From NCBI GenBank assembly GCA_964486935.1, contig CAZAPG010000012.1:80641-144640 (forward strand): DNA of 64,000 nt. Direction: 5' to 3'. A model generated the notes under the pieces. That model did not search any database. It had not been told where the DNA came from and worked only from the letters and a program-made list of their open reading frames with translations. The stretch comes from CAZAPG01 sp964486935 (GTDB taxonomy: Bacteria > Chloroflexota > Anaerolineae > 4572-78 > J111). This document shows, piece after piece, positions 9,299 through 17,679 of the stretch. Position 1 is the first letter of the stretch. Every line of letters starts with the position of its first letter. Made by a program: the position numbers and the translations under genes.

Positions 9299-11081
9299 AA
9301 AGAATTATGGGCTTGATTGATGAATTGTCAATTTTGGGGACGCGCCAAAAAGAGGCGGCGATTAGCCCAGCAATGAGCAGCGCGGCCAACCCGCTGAAAA
9401 TGGCCCCTACGGTGCGGGGCGGGGTGCTGCCCATCTCCAGGCGCAAGGTATGTTCTCCGGCGGGCGCATCAACGGTAATCAGGCCAAAGGGCGGCTCGGC
9501 GCGGTGGGGGATGCGTTCGCCGTTGAGCAAGACCCGCCAGCCGGGGTAATCGTAGGTATAAAATTGCACCGTCACCGGCGAGCGGGCATCCACTCTAATC
9601 TCGTCCGACGCGCCGCCGTGATGCAACATCTGTAGTGTGCCCTGCCCGGCAATGATGCCCGCCGTGGTCAGCGGCTGGCCATTGAGGTATTGGGCTTCCA
9701 TAGGGCTGGTTTGGGGCTGCTCGGCGGTCGCAGAAACCATGCCCACCCGGTCTACAATAGAAGCGCGGTCCCAGTTGACAACGGCCAGCGGGGTTTCGGC
9801 CCAGGCGGGAATTTGGGTGTATTGCGGCGCAGTGTAGCCAAAAGAGGCCAGCACGACAACCAGGCAAAGCAGGCAGAGGTGAGGAAGTTGGTGATTAGTG
9901 ATGAGCAACGAAGCGCCCTTTGGGTATTGGTCATTGGCAATTGATGCCAGCGCGCCCGCCACAATCGACATGGTGAAGGCCGTTACCGCCAGCAACCGCC
10001 ACGGAAACTGCACCAGGCTGGCAATGGGCAGCATCTGCCACAGGGGGCCGGCCAGGGGCGACATCAACAGAATTACCACAACCGTCGTAGCCATAAAAAA
10101 GAGGGCGGTATTCCGGTGAGGGTAGCGATGGGTCAGGCTGACCACCAGGGCAAACATAAACAAACTCACCCCCACAATACCCAGTTGAAACGAGAAGTCA
10201 TCGAGCAGGCCTGCGCCGGCGTAGCCATAACCCCATTCCGGCGAGAAAAATTGCGAAAAATAAACAAAGTGCTGCAAATAGTTGTAGCTGCCGCTGGTCC
10301 ACTGCTCTATTTTAATGAAGCGCACCTCAAACAGCATCGGCGCCAGATAAATGGCGGCCAGGGCCAGGCCCAGCAACCCGGCTGCGGCAGAGTAAAGGGC
10401 CGTATCAATTAGCAACCGGTAACGGAAAGTTGCCTGGGTATTGAGAATTGTTTTAGCCGTAATTAAATAAAGCAGGTAGACAATCAACAGCGGCGTGAAG
10501 GTAAAAAACGAAGTGTGATGCGTCAGCGCCAGCAGGCCATAACCCAACCCGGCCAGCGCCACTCGAGACGGCGAGGGCGCGGCCACCAGTTCGGTGAAGG
10601 CCCAAAACAAAAAGGGGATGACGGCCAGGGCCACAAATTCGGCGTAGGCGCTGCGCACAAAAATTTCAACCAGGTGAAAAGGGGCGTACATGTAAACAAT
10701 CGCCGCCAGCAGGCCCGCATCGGGGCCGTACAGCCGGCGAACAAAGCCGTACATGCCCAACCCGGCTGCAAGCGTAGCCAGAATGTACATCGTTTTAACC
10801 GAGGCGGTCAGCCCCAGCCCCAGCAGGTGAAAAATTTGCGCCCCGTAAAAGGCCAGCGGCGCGTACAAATTAAAGAGCGGGTAGCCATACCCAAAGGCAA
10901 AATCCGGCGACCAGCGCGGCCACAAATAGCCATCGCGCCAGGTCTGGTCAAACTCTACCAGAAAAAAAACGCTGTGTTTGGCGTCGTGGGCCTCAAAAAA
11001 ATAGGCCGGGGTGAGCAGCGGTCCCCAGGCAAAAATAGACAGGGCCAGCGCCAGCCAGAGTTGCGGGTCTGGTTTCTTCAT
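9291..11081 (-). CDS. Polytopic membrane protein, PTPS-related family (copy 1)
   Basis: A 596-residue protein with about ten to twelve hydrophobic segments, starting MKKPDPQLWLALALS. I place the start at ATG 11081, which overlaps the stop of the upstream paralogue as ATGA. A motif shared with the two upstream genes, WPRWSPDFAFGYGYPLFN, follows the first loop. The C-terminal extracytoplasmic part resembles the beta domain of YfhO-like proteins (WRVLLNGERIP). This pattern fits the Pfam family called 6-pyruvoyl-tetrahydropterin synthase related, which is a GT-C-like membrane fold despite its name. It is probably a membrane glycosyltransferase; donor and acceptor are unknown. A seven-base repeat array lies inside the gene at 9892-9946. 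Confidence 0.75.
   Translation of the reverse strand: MKKPDPQLWLALALSIFAWGPLLTPAYFFEAHDAKHSVFFLVEFDQTWRDGYLWPRWSPDFAFGYGYPLFNLYAPLAFYGAQIFHLLGLGLTASVKTMYILATLAAGLGMYGFVRRLYGPDAGLLAAIVYMYAPFHLVEIFVRSAYAEFVALAVIPFLFWAFTELVAAPSPSRVALAGLGYGLLALTHHTSFFTFTPLLIVYLLYLITAKTILNTQATFRYRLLIDTALYSAAAGLLGLALAAIYLAPMLFEVRFIKIEQWTSGSYNYLQHFVYFSQFFSPEWGYGYAGAGLLDDFSFQLGIVGVSLFMFALVVSLTHRYPHRNTALFFMATTVVVILLMSPLAGPLWQMLPIASLVQFPWRLLAVTAFTMSIVAGALASIANDQYPKGASLLITNHQLPHLCLLCLVVVLASFGYTAPQYTQIPAWAETPLAVVNWDRASIVDRVGMVSATAEQPQTSPMEAQYLNGQPLTTAGIIAGQGTLQMLHHGGASDEIRVDARSPVTVQFYTYDYPGWRVLLNGERIPHRAEPPFGLITVDAPAGEHTLRLEMGSTPPRTVGAIFSGLAALLIAGLIAASFWRVPKIDNSSIKPIILFC
9892..9946. repeat. Seven-base repeat array inside coding sequence (copy 1 gene)
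   Basis: TGATTAG, TGATGAG, CAACGAA, GCGCCCT, TTGGGTA, TTGGTCA, TTGGCAA, then TTGATG, lying within the coding region of the 596-residue membrane protein. Confidence 0.65.
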
Positions 11082-13015
11082 CTTATTCGACTCACCGCCA
11101 ACAAGCCCAACCAGACCACCGCCGAAGCCGCCGTCACCCAAAAGCCAATCAGCCGCACCGGCGTGTCCTCAAACCGAAGCTCCAAAAAATGAGAGCCGGG
11201 CGGAATGGGCGCCACCATCCAGCCCTCGATGGGCGTGGTGCGGATGGGCGGCGTGTCCACCAGCGGGCCAATTCGCGTGACCGGCCCTTTCTCTGCCTCC
11301 AAATTGCCATTGTGCGGGCCAAGGTCTTGATAAATATAAGCCGTCCAGCCGGGGTAGTAGGGCACAAAAAAGGTGACGCTTTGCCCCGCTTTATCCGCGC
11401 CAACCCACAGCAGTTCATGCACGCTGTCCATCTCCATCGAGTAGACGCCCACGCTGTTATCGGCGGGCAGGGCGGTGTAGTTGACTTTGGTGGTAATCTG
11501 GCCGCCGCGCTCCACCTGCTCGGCCAGGGTAGACCAGTTGGGGATGCGTCGCACCCAGGCCGTTTGTCCGGTCATCTCATCCGACGATTGCTGAAAGCGA
11601 AAGAGCGCTGCCTGGCTCACCGGCCCCTCGGTGGGTTTGGGGTCGCGGACATCGGCCTGAAGGTAGGGATAGCTGGACAGGAGAATGAGGCAGGCGAGGA
11701 TGATGGTAGATATCAGTAATTGGTAATTAGTAATTGGCGAGTTTTGAGTTTGGAGTTTGGAGTTCTGAGTTCGAAATACTGACAACTGATGACTGACCAC
11801 CGTTCCGGCCACAATGGAAATGAGCGGCGCGATAATCACCAGCAATCGCCAGGGGAACTGGGCAAACGTGGAGAGCGGCAGGAGGGTCCAAACAATGTTA
11901 GAGGCGGGCGTGGTTAGAAACACTAAAATGAGGGTCATTGTTTGATAAAAGTAGAGCGCGCGCCGCACCGGCCGGTCAGGCAACCGGGGCACGATGAGAA
12001 AAGAAAAAATAAACAAAATGGCAGCGGCCAACCCAAGCTGAAAACCGGCCTCGTCGTTGGGGCCGGGGATGCTGGCCCCAAAACCCCATCTGGGCGAGAA
12101 GAGCTGAAAAATTTCCACAAAATCGTCGCCAAAGGCAAATCGACCCCCCACCCACTGGTCGACCCGCACAAAGCGGTACTCCAGAATGGCCGGCAGCCAG
12201 AAAATGGCGCTCAACCCCAGGCCAAAAGCCAGCATCAAGGCCGGGGGAATACCGGCGAAAATGAGGCGCAATATGTGATGCGTGAGGCGTGAAACCTGAA
12301 ACCCAAAAACCGAGACCCGGAACGCTAAAAGCATATAAGCCACAAACAACCCCAGAATAGGGGTGAACATCAGCGCCAGCAGATTGCTGGTGAACATCAG
12401 CGCGGCATAGGCCAGCGCGCCCCACAGCAGCGCGGCCAGCCGGGGGCGGGTGACAGCCTCGAAAAAGCCCCACAGCACCAGCGGCACAAACACAAAGCCC
12501 ACCGACTCGGCCAGCGCCGCCCGCACGTACAGGTCAAAAATGTGATAAGGGATGTAAACGTAGGTTAGCGCGGCTATCAATCCGGCGGGTTGGCCCAGCA
12601 AGCGCCGCCCAAACAGATACATCGCCAGGCCGGAGAGCAGCGCCGACAGCCCAAAAACCACTTTGACGGCGGTCACAATTTCCAATCCGGCCAGATGCAG
12701 CGCCTGGCCGGCGTAAGAGGATAACGGCCCGTAGATATTAAAAAAGGGATAGCCATAGCCAAAGGCAAAATCCGGCGCCCAGCGCGGATACCAGACGCCA
12801 TCCTGAATGGATTTGTTGAACTGGTGCAAAAAATAAACCGAGTGGCGGGCATCGTGCGCGCCCCAAAAATAGCCGGGCTGCAACAGCGGCCCAATCACCG
12901 ACAGCGACAACAGCAATGTTAGCCACAGGTAGGGGTCCGATAGGTTTTGGATTTTGCCTGCCCTGGGCAGTTCAGGGGATTTTGGACTTTGGATTGCGAA
13001 TTGCAAATTACTCAT
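11078..13015 (-). CDS. Polytopic membrane protein, PTPS-related family (copy 2)
   Basis: A 645-residue paralogue of the neighbouring genes, with the shared YPRWAPDFAFGYGYPFFN motif and RLPDRPVRRALYFYQ loop, and a long C-terminal extracytoplasmic domain. Two stretches are encoded by seven-base repeats: 12276-12324 (protein around RVSVFGFQVSRL) and 11717-11800, which is exactly twelve heptamers or 28 codons (around FRTQNSKLQTQNSP). The predicted start codon at 13015-13013 also lies in a repeat array (12977-13025), so the first 12 or so residues look repeat-derived and the true start could be internal. It is probably a membrane glycosyltransferase. The stop overlaps the next start as ATGA. Confidence 0.75.
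   Translation of the reverse strand: MSNLQFAIQSPKSPELPRAGKIQNLSDPYLWLTLLLSLSVIGPLLQPGYFWGAHDARHSVYFLHQFNKSIQDGVWYPRWAPDFAFGYGYPFFNIYGPLSSYAGQALHLAGLEIVTAVKVVFGLSALLSGLAMYLFGRRLLGQPAGLIAALTYVYIPYHIFDLYVRAALAESVGFVFVPLVLWGFFEAVTRPRLAALLWGALAYAALMFTSNLLALMFTPILGLFVAYMLLAFRVSVFGFQVSRLTHHILRLIFAGIPPALMLAFGLGLSAIFWLPAILEYRFVRVDQWVGGRFAFGDDFVEIFQLFSPRWGFGASIPGPNDEAGFQLGLAAAILFIFSFLIVPRLPDRPVRRALYFYQTMTLILVFLTTPASNIVWTLLPLSTFAQFPWRLLVIIAPLISIVAGTVVSHQLSVFRTQNSKLQTQNSPITNYQLLISTIILACLILLSSYPYLQADVRDPKPTEGPVSQAALFRFQQSSDEMTGQTAWVRRIPNWSTLAEQVERGGQITTKVNYTALPADNSVGVYSMEMDSVHELLWVGADKAGQSVTFFVPYYPGWTAYIYQDLGPHNGNLEAEKGPVTRIGPLVDTPPIRTTPIEGWMVAPIPPGSHFLELRFEDTPVRLIGFWVTAASAVVWLGLLAVSRIR
11717..11800. repeat. 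Twelve-unit seven-base repeat array inside coding sequence
   Basis: TAATTGG, TAATTAG, TAATTGG, CGAGTTT, TGAGTTT, GGAGTTT, GGAGTTC, TGAGTTC, GAAATAC, TGACAAC, TGATGAC, TGACCAC. Exactly 84 bases, so the reading frame of the 645-residue membrane protein is kept (28 codons). Confidence 0.85.
12276..12324. repeat. Seven-unit seven-base repeat array inside coding sequence
   Basis: TGATGCG, TGAGGCG, TGAAACC, TGAAACC, CAAAAAC, CGAGACC, CGGAACG. It lies within the 645-residue membrane protein gene. Confidence 0.75.
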
Positions 13016-13025
13016 TATTCATTGC
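12977..13025. repeat. Seven-unit seven-base repeat array over a start codon
   Basis: GGATTTT, GGACTTT, GGATTGC, GAATTGC, AAATTAC, TCATTAT, TCATTGC. The start codon of the 645-residue membrane protein (13015-13013, minus strand) is within it. Confidence 0.75.
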
Positions 13026-13035
13026 CAAAGGTTGT

Positions 13036-14739
13036 TTATTGGACATCCAGAATCACCCGGCCTTCAGCATCGCCGGCCACGGGCAAACGCGCAAAGGTGG
13101 CTTCATCGTACAGCCCCAGCAAAACGCGATACGGCCCCGGCGGCGCGCCGGCGGGAAGCTGGATGGCGTAGGTATCGTTAATCAACTCGCCGGGAATCCA
13201 GCGGGAGGTGGGGTAAGCGCCCGCCTGCGGCTGGCCGTCAAACTGGGCCAGCACCTTGCCGTGGGAGTCGACCAGATGGGCAAACACTTTCCAGTTTTCG
13301 CCAAAAGTGCTCAACGGCTGCCAGGTGACGCGCAACCGCAGCGTGTCATTGGCTTGCAGGGGGCCGCGCGCAGCCAGCGGAATTTCGGTTGGGCCGCGCT
13401 GCAAATCCACGGTGTAATCGGTGGTTGCCACCCAAAATTCATAATTCAGCGCCGCCAGTTGCGAGTCGCCCAGAATGGCCTGGGGAGCCTCCAGCCAACC
13501 GGCGCGGGGCTGCATAAACCGGGGCAGCAGGTAGGGATAGACGGCCAAAATAATAATGATGACGACCGCCCCCAGCAGCGGCAACTGCGCCAGCCGAGGC
13601 TCCAGCCACAGCGCCGCCCCGGCCAGCGCCGCCAGGCACAGCCCAATCAGCCCCAAAAGCTGCCAGGGGTAGGTGAGCGTGGCCGAAAGCGGGTAGCCGG
13701 CCAGCAGCGGCAATTGCCACAGCGCCGAGGTGAGGCCAAATTGCAGCAAAATCAGCGCCAGCGCCGCCGCCCCAAAAAAGAGCAACCGGCGGTCGGTGCG
13801 GGGGGCCGGCGACTCGCCGCGCTGCCATACAAACAGGGCCAGCAGCGATAACCCCACTGCGGCCAGCCCCAGTTGCAGCGACAGGCCATCGTTCCAACCG
13901 GGGCGGCTGGGGCCAAAGCCCCAATAGGCCGAAAGCAGTTGAAACGGGTAGAGAAAATGGTCGGTAAATTGCGTCAGGCTCACGGGGAATAACGGGCGGG
14001 CCGGCAATATCAGGTAAACGGCCATCGCCAGGGCTGTGCCGCCAAGGGCCGCGCCCGCCGGCAACAACGCCTGTGGCCGGTGGACTACCAGCAGCAACAA
14101 CAGTACCAACAGCAGCGCCCAGAGGGTCAGCCCCAACTGAGTCAGGCCCAGGGCCAGCCAGAACAGCGTGGCCATAGGGGTCAATTTTAATTTTGGAGAG
14201 GTGACAAGATAGGTAGTAGCCAGCGCCCCCCAGGGCAGCAACCCCCAAAAAAGGGACTCGCCCCAGGCGCCGCGCACGTACACCGTCACAATCTGGTGCG
14301 GCAGGTAGGTGTACACCAGCGCCGACACCAGCGCGCCGGCGCTGCCCAGCCAGCTTCGCAGCCATAAAAACAGGCCCAGGCTGCCCAGCAGCCAGCCAAC
14401 GCCTATCACAAATTTAACGGCAGCAATGGGCGCAAGCGGCAGCAGCGCCGCCAGATAGTAAGGCAGCAGGCCGGCGCTGCGCAGCGGGTCAAAGCGGGTG
14501 GCAAGGTGGGGCAGCCAGGTGAGCTGGCCCAGATTGGCCCGCAAATCGGCCAGATTCCACAGCGGGGTAAAGCCGGCGTGGGTTTGAAAATAACCGGGGT
14601 ACAGCAGGGGGGCCAGCGCAAAAACCGGCAAAATCAGCGCCAGCAGCAAGGCAGCCCTGGCAGACAAGGTAGCGTTAACCGGCGGAGCGGCCACTGCTGG
14701 CGTGTCGGCCCCAATATTTGGATTACTCTTGCTGACCAT
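13036..14739 (-). CDS. Polytopic membrane protein, PTPS-related family (copy 3)
   Basis: A 567-residue paralogue of copies 1 and 2, but more diverged: the PRW-PDFAFGYG motif is reduced to WLPHLATRFDPLRSAGLLPYY. It has about eleven hydrophobic segments and a C-terminal extracytoplasmic beta domain with PLAARGPLQANDTLRLRVTW and GPYRVLLGLYDE. It overlaps the upstream HD gene by 17 bases and is followed after 20 bases by copy 2. The loss of the shared motif may mean loss of catalysis or a different substrate. No enzymatic function is shown for it. Confidence 0.68.
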   Translation of the reverse strand: MVSKSNPNIGADTPAVAAPPVNATLSARAALLLALILPVFALAPLLYPGYFQTHAGFTPLWNLADLRANLGQLTWLPHLATRFDPLRSAGLLPYYLAALLPLAPIAAVKFVIGVGWLLGSLGLFLWLRSWLGSAGALVSALVYTYLPHQIVTVYVRGAWGESLFWGLLPWGALATTYLVTSPKLKLTPMATLFWLALGLTQLGLTLWALLLVLLLLLVVHRPQALLPAGAALGGTALAMAVYLILPARPLFPVSLTQFTDHFLYPFQLLSAYWGFGPSRPGWNDGLSLQLGLAAVGLSLLALFVWQRGESPAPRTDRRLLFFGAAALALILLQFGLTSALWQLPLLAGYPLSATLTYPWQLLGLIGLCLAALAGAALWLEPRLAQLPLLGAVVIIIILAVYPYLLPRFMQPRAGWLEAPQAILGDSQLAALNYEFWVATTDYTVDLQRGPTEIPLAARGPLQANDTLRLRVTWQPLSTFGENWKVFAHLVDSHGKVLAQFDGQPQAGAYPTSRWIPGELINDTYAIQLPAGAPPGPYRVLLGLYDEATFARLPVAGDAEGRVILDVQ

Positions 14740-15298
14740 CTAACCCCAGTTCTGAGGCGGCAGCCTGCATAGATTTGAGCACAATTTCAATGTGCTCGTC
14801 CAGTTCTACGCCCAAATCGGCCGCGCCGGCCTCAATTTCTTCGCGATTAACGCCGGGGGCAAAGGCTTTGGTCTTCCACTTCTTTTTAACCGATTTAACC
14901 TTAACATCCCGAATATCTTTAGAGGGGCGCACCAGGGCCACAGCGGCAATCAGGCCGGTCAGTTCATCAACCGCGTAGAGCGTTTTCTCCATTTTAGACT
15001 CGCGCTCAACGCCGGTAACTTCGGTGGCGTGCGAGAGAATGGCCCGCACAATCTCTTCGTCAACGCCGCGCTCGCGCAAAATAGGCGCGCCGGTGTTGGG
15101 GTGTCCATTTTGCGACACGTCGGGCCAGCGTTCGTAGTCAAAATCGTGCAGCAAGCCGACCAGCCCCCACCGTTGTTCGTCGGCGCCAAAGTGGCGGGCG
15201 TAGCCGCGCATGGCCGCCTCTACCGAGAGCATATGGCGGCGAAGCTGCGGACTTTCGGTATACTGGCAAACTAAATTCCAGGCAGTCTGTCGATTCAC
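14723..15298 (-). CDS. HD-domain (HDIG-type) protein
   Basis: A 191-residue metal-dependent phosphohydrolase-fold protein. The HD signature is in GLLHDFDYERWPD, preceded by RRHMLSVEAAMRGYA (the first His ligand) and followed by HATEVTGVE. Length and layout match the small HDIG proteins annotated only as HD domain proteins. The substrate is unknown. The start is GTG at 15298, and AGGT lies upstream in the divergent spacer. It is the first gene of the minus-strand run and overlaps the membrane protein downstream by 17 bases. Confidence 0.8.
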   Translation of the reverse strand: MNRQTAWNLVCQYTESPQLRRHMLSVEAAMRGYARHFGADEQRWGLVGLLHDFDYERWPDVSQNGHPNTGAPILRERGVDEEIVRAILSHATEVTGVERESKMEKTLYAVDELTGLIAAVALVRPSKDIRDVKVKSVKKKWKTKAFAPGVNREEIEAGAADLGVELDEHIEIVLKSMQAAASELGLDGQQE

Positions 15299-15385
15299 GT
15301 TTTACCTCCGGTAGCAAAGTTTGGGCATTATATCACAAATTGGGGTCTTGGCTAAGTTGCCTTTGTGACCGCTATCGCAACCCTT

Positions 15386-15414
15386 TTGACAATCCCCCCT
15401 GATTGGATTAGAAT
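15386..15414 (+). promoter_or_regulatory. Sigma-70-type promoter for the EF-G paralogue
   Basis: TTGACA at 15386-15391 and TAGAAT at 15409-15414 are separated by 17 bases. This is near consensus and lies in the 199-base divergent spacer, about 80 bases before the start codon. Confidence 0.75.
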
Positions 15415-15497
15415 TGCTATCGTTTACCTTTTCAGGTAAATTTATCGTACACCGATGTGCAAAATTTCGCGAATGAACGCGATTCAAGGAGATATTA

Positions 15498-17564
15498 ATG
15501 GCTGGTAGCTACACAACCGACAAAATCAGAAACGTTGTCCTGTTAGGCCACAACGGCTGTGGCAAAACCTCACTATCCGAAGCAATGCTCTTCAACTCCG
15601 GCGCCATTAACCGCATGGGCAAAGTTGAGGATGGCAATACCGTTTCTGATTTTGACGAAGAAGAAATTAACCGCACCATGTCTTTAAGTCTGTCTGTTAT
15701 CCCCTGCGAGTGGAAGGGGTACAAAATTAACGTGCTCGACGCGCCCGGTTACGCCGATTTTCAGGGCGAAATGCTGGGCGGGGTACACGCAGCCGACGCC
15801 GTTGTTTTGGTGCTCGACGGCTCCTCTGGCATCGAGGTGGGCACCGAACTGGCCTGGGAGATGGCTAAAAGCCACAACAAACCCATCGCCATATTTCTAA
15901 ACAAAATGGACCGCCCCAACGCCAGCTATCGCCGGGTGATAGACCAACTGCGCCACACCTTTGAGGCCACCTTTGTGCCCATGGAGTTGCCCATCAGAAA
16001 CGGCGAACATTTTGAAGGGGTTATTGACCTGATTACCCAAAAAGGACACACCGGCACCGGCAAAGCCTCGGAGCCGCCCGCCGACATGGCCGATGAAATT
16101 GAAGAATTCAGGCTTCAGTTGGTTGAATACGCCGCCGAAGGCGAAGACGCCCTCATGGAAAAATATTTTGAGGAAGAAACCCTCACCCAGGATGAAATTC
16201 GGCGGGGGCTGCTGGCCGGCCTGGCCGCCGGGCGAATTGTGCCTGTATTTTGCGGGTCGGCTACGGCTAATGTGGCCGTGCGCAGCTTTATGAACAACAT
16301 TGTCGAGTCTTTTCCCCGCCCCACCAATACCAAAATTATGGCTACCAACACCAAAACCGGCAGCGAAGAAGAACTTGGCGGCGATGCCGGCGGCCCCCTG
16401 GCGGCCCAGATATTCAAAACCGTTAACGACCAGTATGGCCGCGTCAGCTACATTCGCGTTTGGTCCGGCACGCTCAAGGGCGATGGCCGCACCTACAACG
16501 CCCGCCTAGATACTGAAGAGCGAATGAGTGGGTTATTCTCGCCACGCGGCAAAGAGCAAACCAGCATCTCCGAAAGCGTGGCCGGCGATATTGTTGGCGC
16601 AGTCAAGTTAAGCGAAAGCCAATCTGGCGACACGCTGTGCGACAAAAATCACCCGCTGACCCTGCCGTTTATTGACAGCCCCGAGCCGGTATTTGCCGTA
16701 GCCCTCACCCCCGTTGCCCAGACCGACTCGGCCAAACTTGGCCCCAGCCTGGCCCGCATCATCGAAGAAGACCTGTCGCTGCGCCATCGCTATGAAAAAG
16801 CCACCCGCCAAACCCTGCTGGAAGGAATGGGCGAAACCCACGTGGATATTTCAGTTAAACGGATGGCCAGCCGCTTTGGCCTGCATGTGCGCACCTCTAC
16901 CCCCAAAGTACCTTTTCTGGAAACTGTTTCCAGAACCGCCTCGGACCAGTACCGGCACAAAAAACAAACCGGCGGCGCCGGCCAGTTTGGCGAGGTTCAC
17001 ATGCGCGTTGAGCCGCTGGAGCGCGGAACCGGCTTTGAATACAAAAGCGAAGTCTTCGGCGGGGCCATCTCGCAGCCATTTCTGCCCTCCATCGAAAAGG
17101 GTATCAAACAGGTGCTGGATAATGGCGTGATTGCCGGCTACCCGGTGGTTGACGTGCGCGCCGTGGTATTTGACGGCAAAGAACACCCGGTTGACTCCAA
17201 AGATATCGCCTTTCAAATTGCCGGGCGCGAGGCTTTTAAATTGGCCTTTAAAAAAGCCGGCCCCATTTTGCTGGAGCCGATTGTTGATATGACCATCACC
17301 ATTCCCGAAGAGTACACCGGCGATGTCAGCGGCGACTTGAGCACCCGGCGGGGGCGCATGTCGGGCATGGAACAGGTGCGGGGCAACACCATCATCACCG
17401 CCCAGGCGCCGCTGGCCGAGGTGCAGCGGTACGCCACCGAACTGCGTTCAATTACCCAGGGGCGCGGCGTCTACACCATGAAACTCTCCCATTACGAGCC
17501 GGTTCCCAGCCACATTGCCGAAGAAATTATCGCTCAGGCTCAACGGGAGAAAGAGGAAGAATAA
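15498..17564 (+). CDS. Elongation factor G paralogue (EF-G-like GTPase)
   Basis: A 688-residue translational GTPase with all five EF-G domains. G1 is GHNGCGKTS (17-25), G3 is DAPGYADF (81-88) and G4 is NKMD (135-138). Canonical EF-G has a catalytic histidine in DTPGHVDF; here Tyr85 takes its place, as I recall for the EF-G2/EF-G-like group. It is therefore unlikely to be the main translocase and may act in ribosome recycling or stress. GAGQFGEVHMRVEP marks domain IV and ITQGRGVYTMKL domain V. The ribosome-binding site AAGGAG is eight bases upstream. There are no ribosomal-protein neighbours, unlike a housekeeping fusA. Confidence 0.85.
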   Translation: MAGSYTTDKIRNVVLLGHNGCGKTSLSEAMLFNSGAINRMGKVEDGNTVSDFDEEEINRTMSLSLSVIPCEWKGYKINVLDAPGYADFQGEMLGGVHAADAVVLVLDGSSGIEVGTELAWEMAKSHNKPIAIFLNKMDRPNASYRRVIDQLRHTFEATFVPMELPIRNGEHFEGVIDLITQKGHTGTGKASEPPADMADEIEEFRLQLVEYAAEGEDALMEKYFEEETLTQDEIRRGLLAGLAAGRIVPVFCGSATANVAVRSFMNNIVESFPRPTNTKIMATNTKTGSEEELGGDAGGPLAAQIFKTVNDQYGRVSYIRVWSGTLKGDGRTYNARLDTEERMSGLFSPRGKEQTSISESVAGDIVGAVKLSESQSGDTLCDKNHPLTLPFIDSPEPVFAVALTPVAQTDSAKLGPSLARIIEEDLSLRHRYEKATRQTLLEGMGETHVDISVKRMASRFGLHVRTSTPKVPFLETVSRTASDQYRHKKQTGGAGQFGEVHMRVEPLERGTGFEYKSEVFGGAISQPFLPSIEKGIKQVLDNGVIAGYPVVDVRAVVFDGKEHPVDSKDIAFQIAGREAFKLAFKKAGPILLEPIVDMTITIPEEYTGDVSGDLSTRRGRMSGMEQVRGNTIITAQAPLAEVQRYATELRSITQGRGVYTMKLSHYEPVPSHIAEEIIAQAQREKEEE

Positions 17565-17593
17565 ATTTAAGGAGCAATCGTCAGCAGCCGGTC

Positions 17594-17655
17594 AAATTAC
17601 TAATTACTGATTACCAATTACCGGTTACTGATTACCGCCCCTGACTACTGATTAT
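17594..17655. repeat. Seven-base degenerate repeat array
   Basis: Successive units AAATTAC, TAATTAC, TGATTAC, CAATTAC, CGGTTAC and TGATTAC, then after a one-base slip TGACTAC and TGATTAT. The array fills most of the spacer between the EF-G paralogue and the chelatase gene. Confidence 0.8.
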
Positions 17656-17679
17656 TGAATCAAGGAGTTTAACAAGTCG

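Noticed and set aside
15302..15487. Minus-strand 61-codon open frame in the spacer before the EF-G paralogue
   Set aside because: It overlaps the plus-strand promoter and has no ribosome-binding site or family resemblance.
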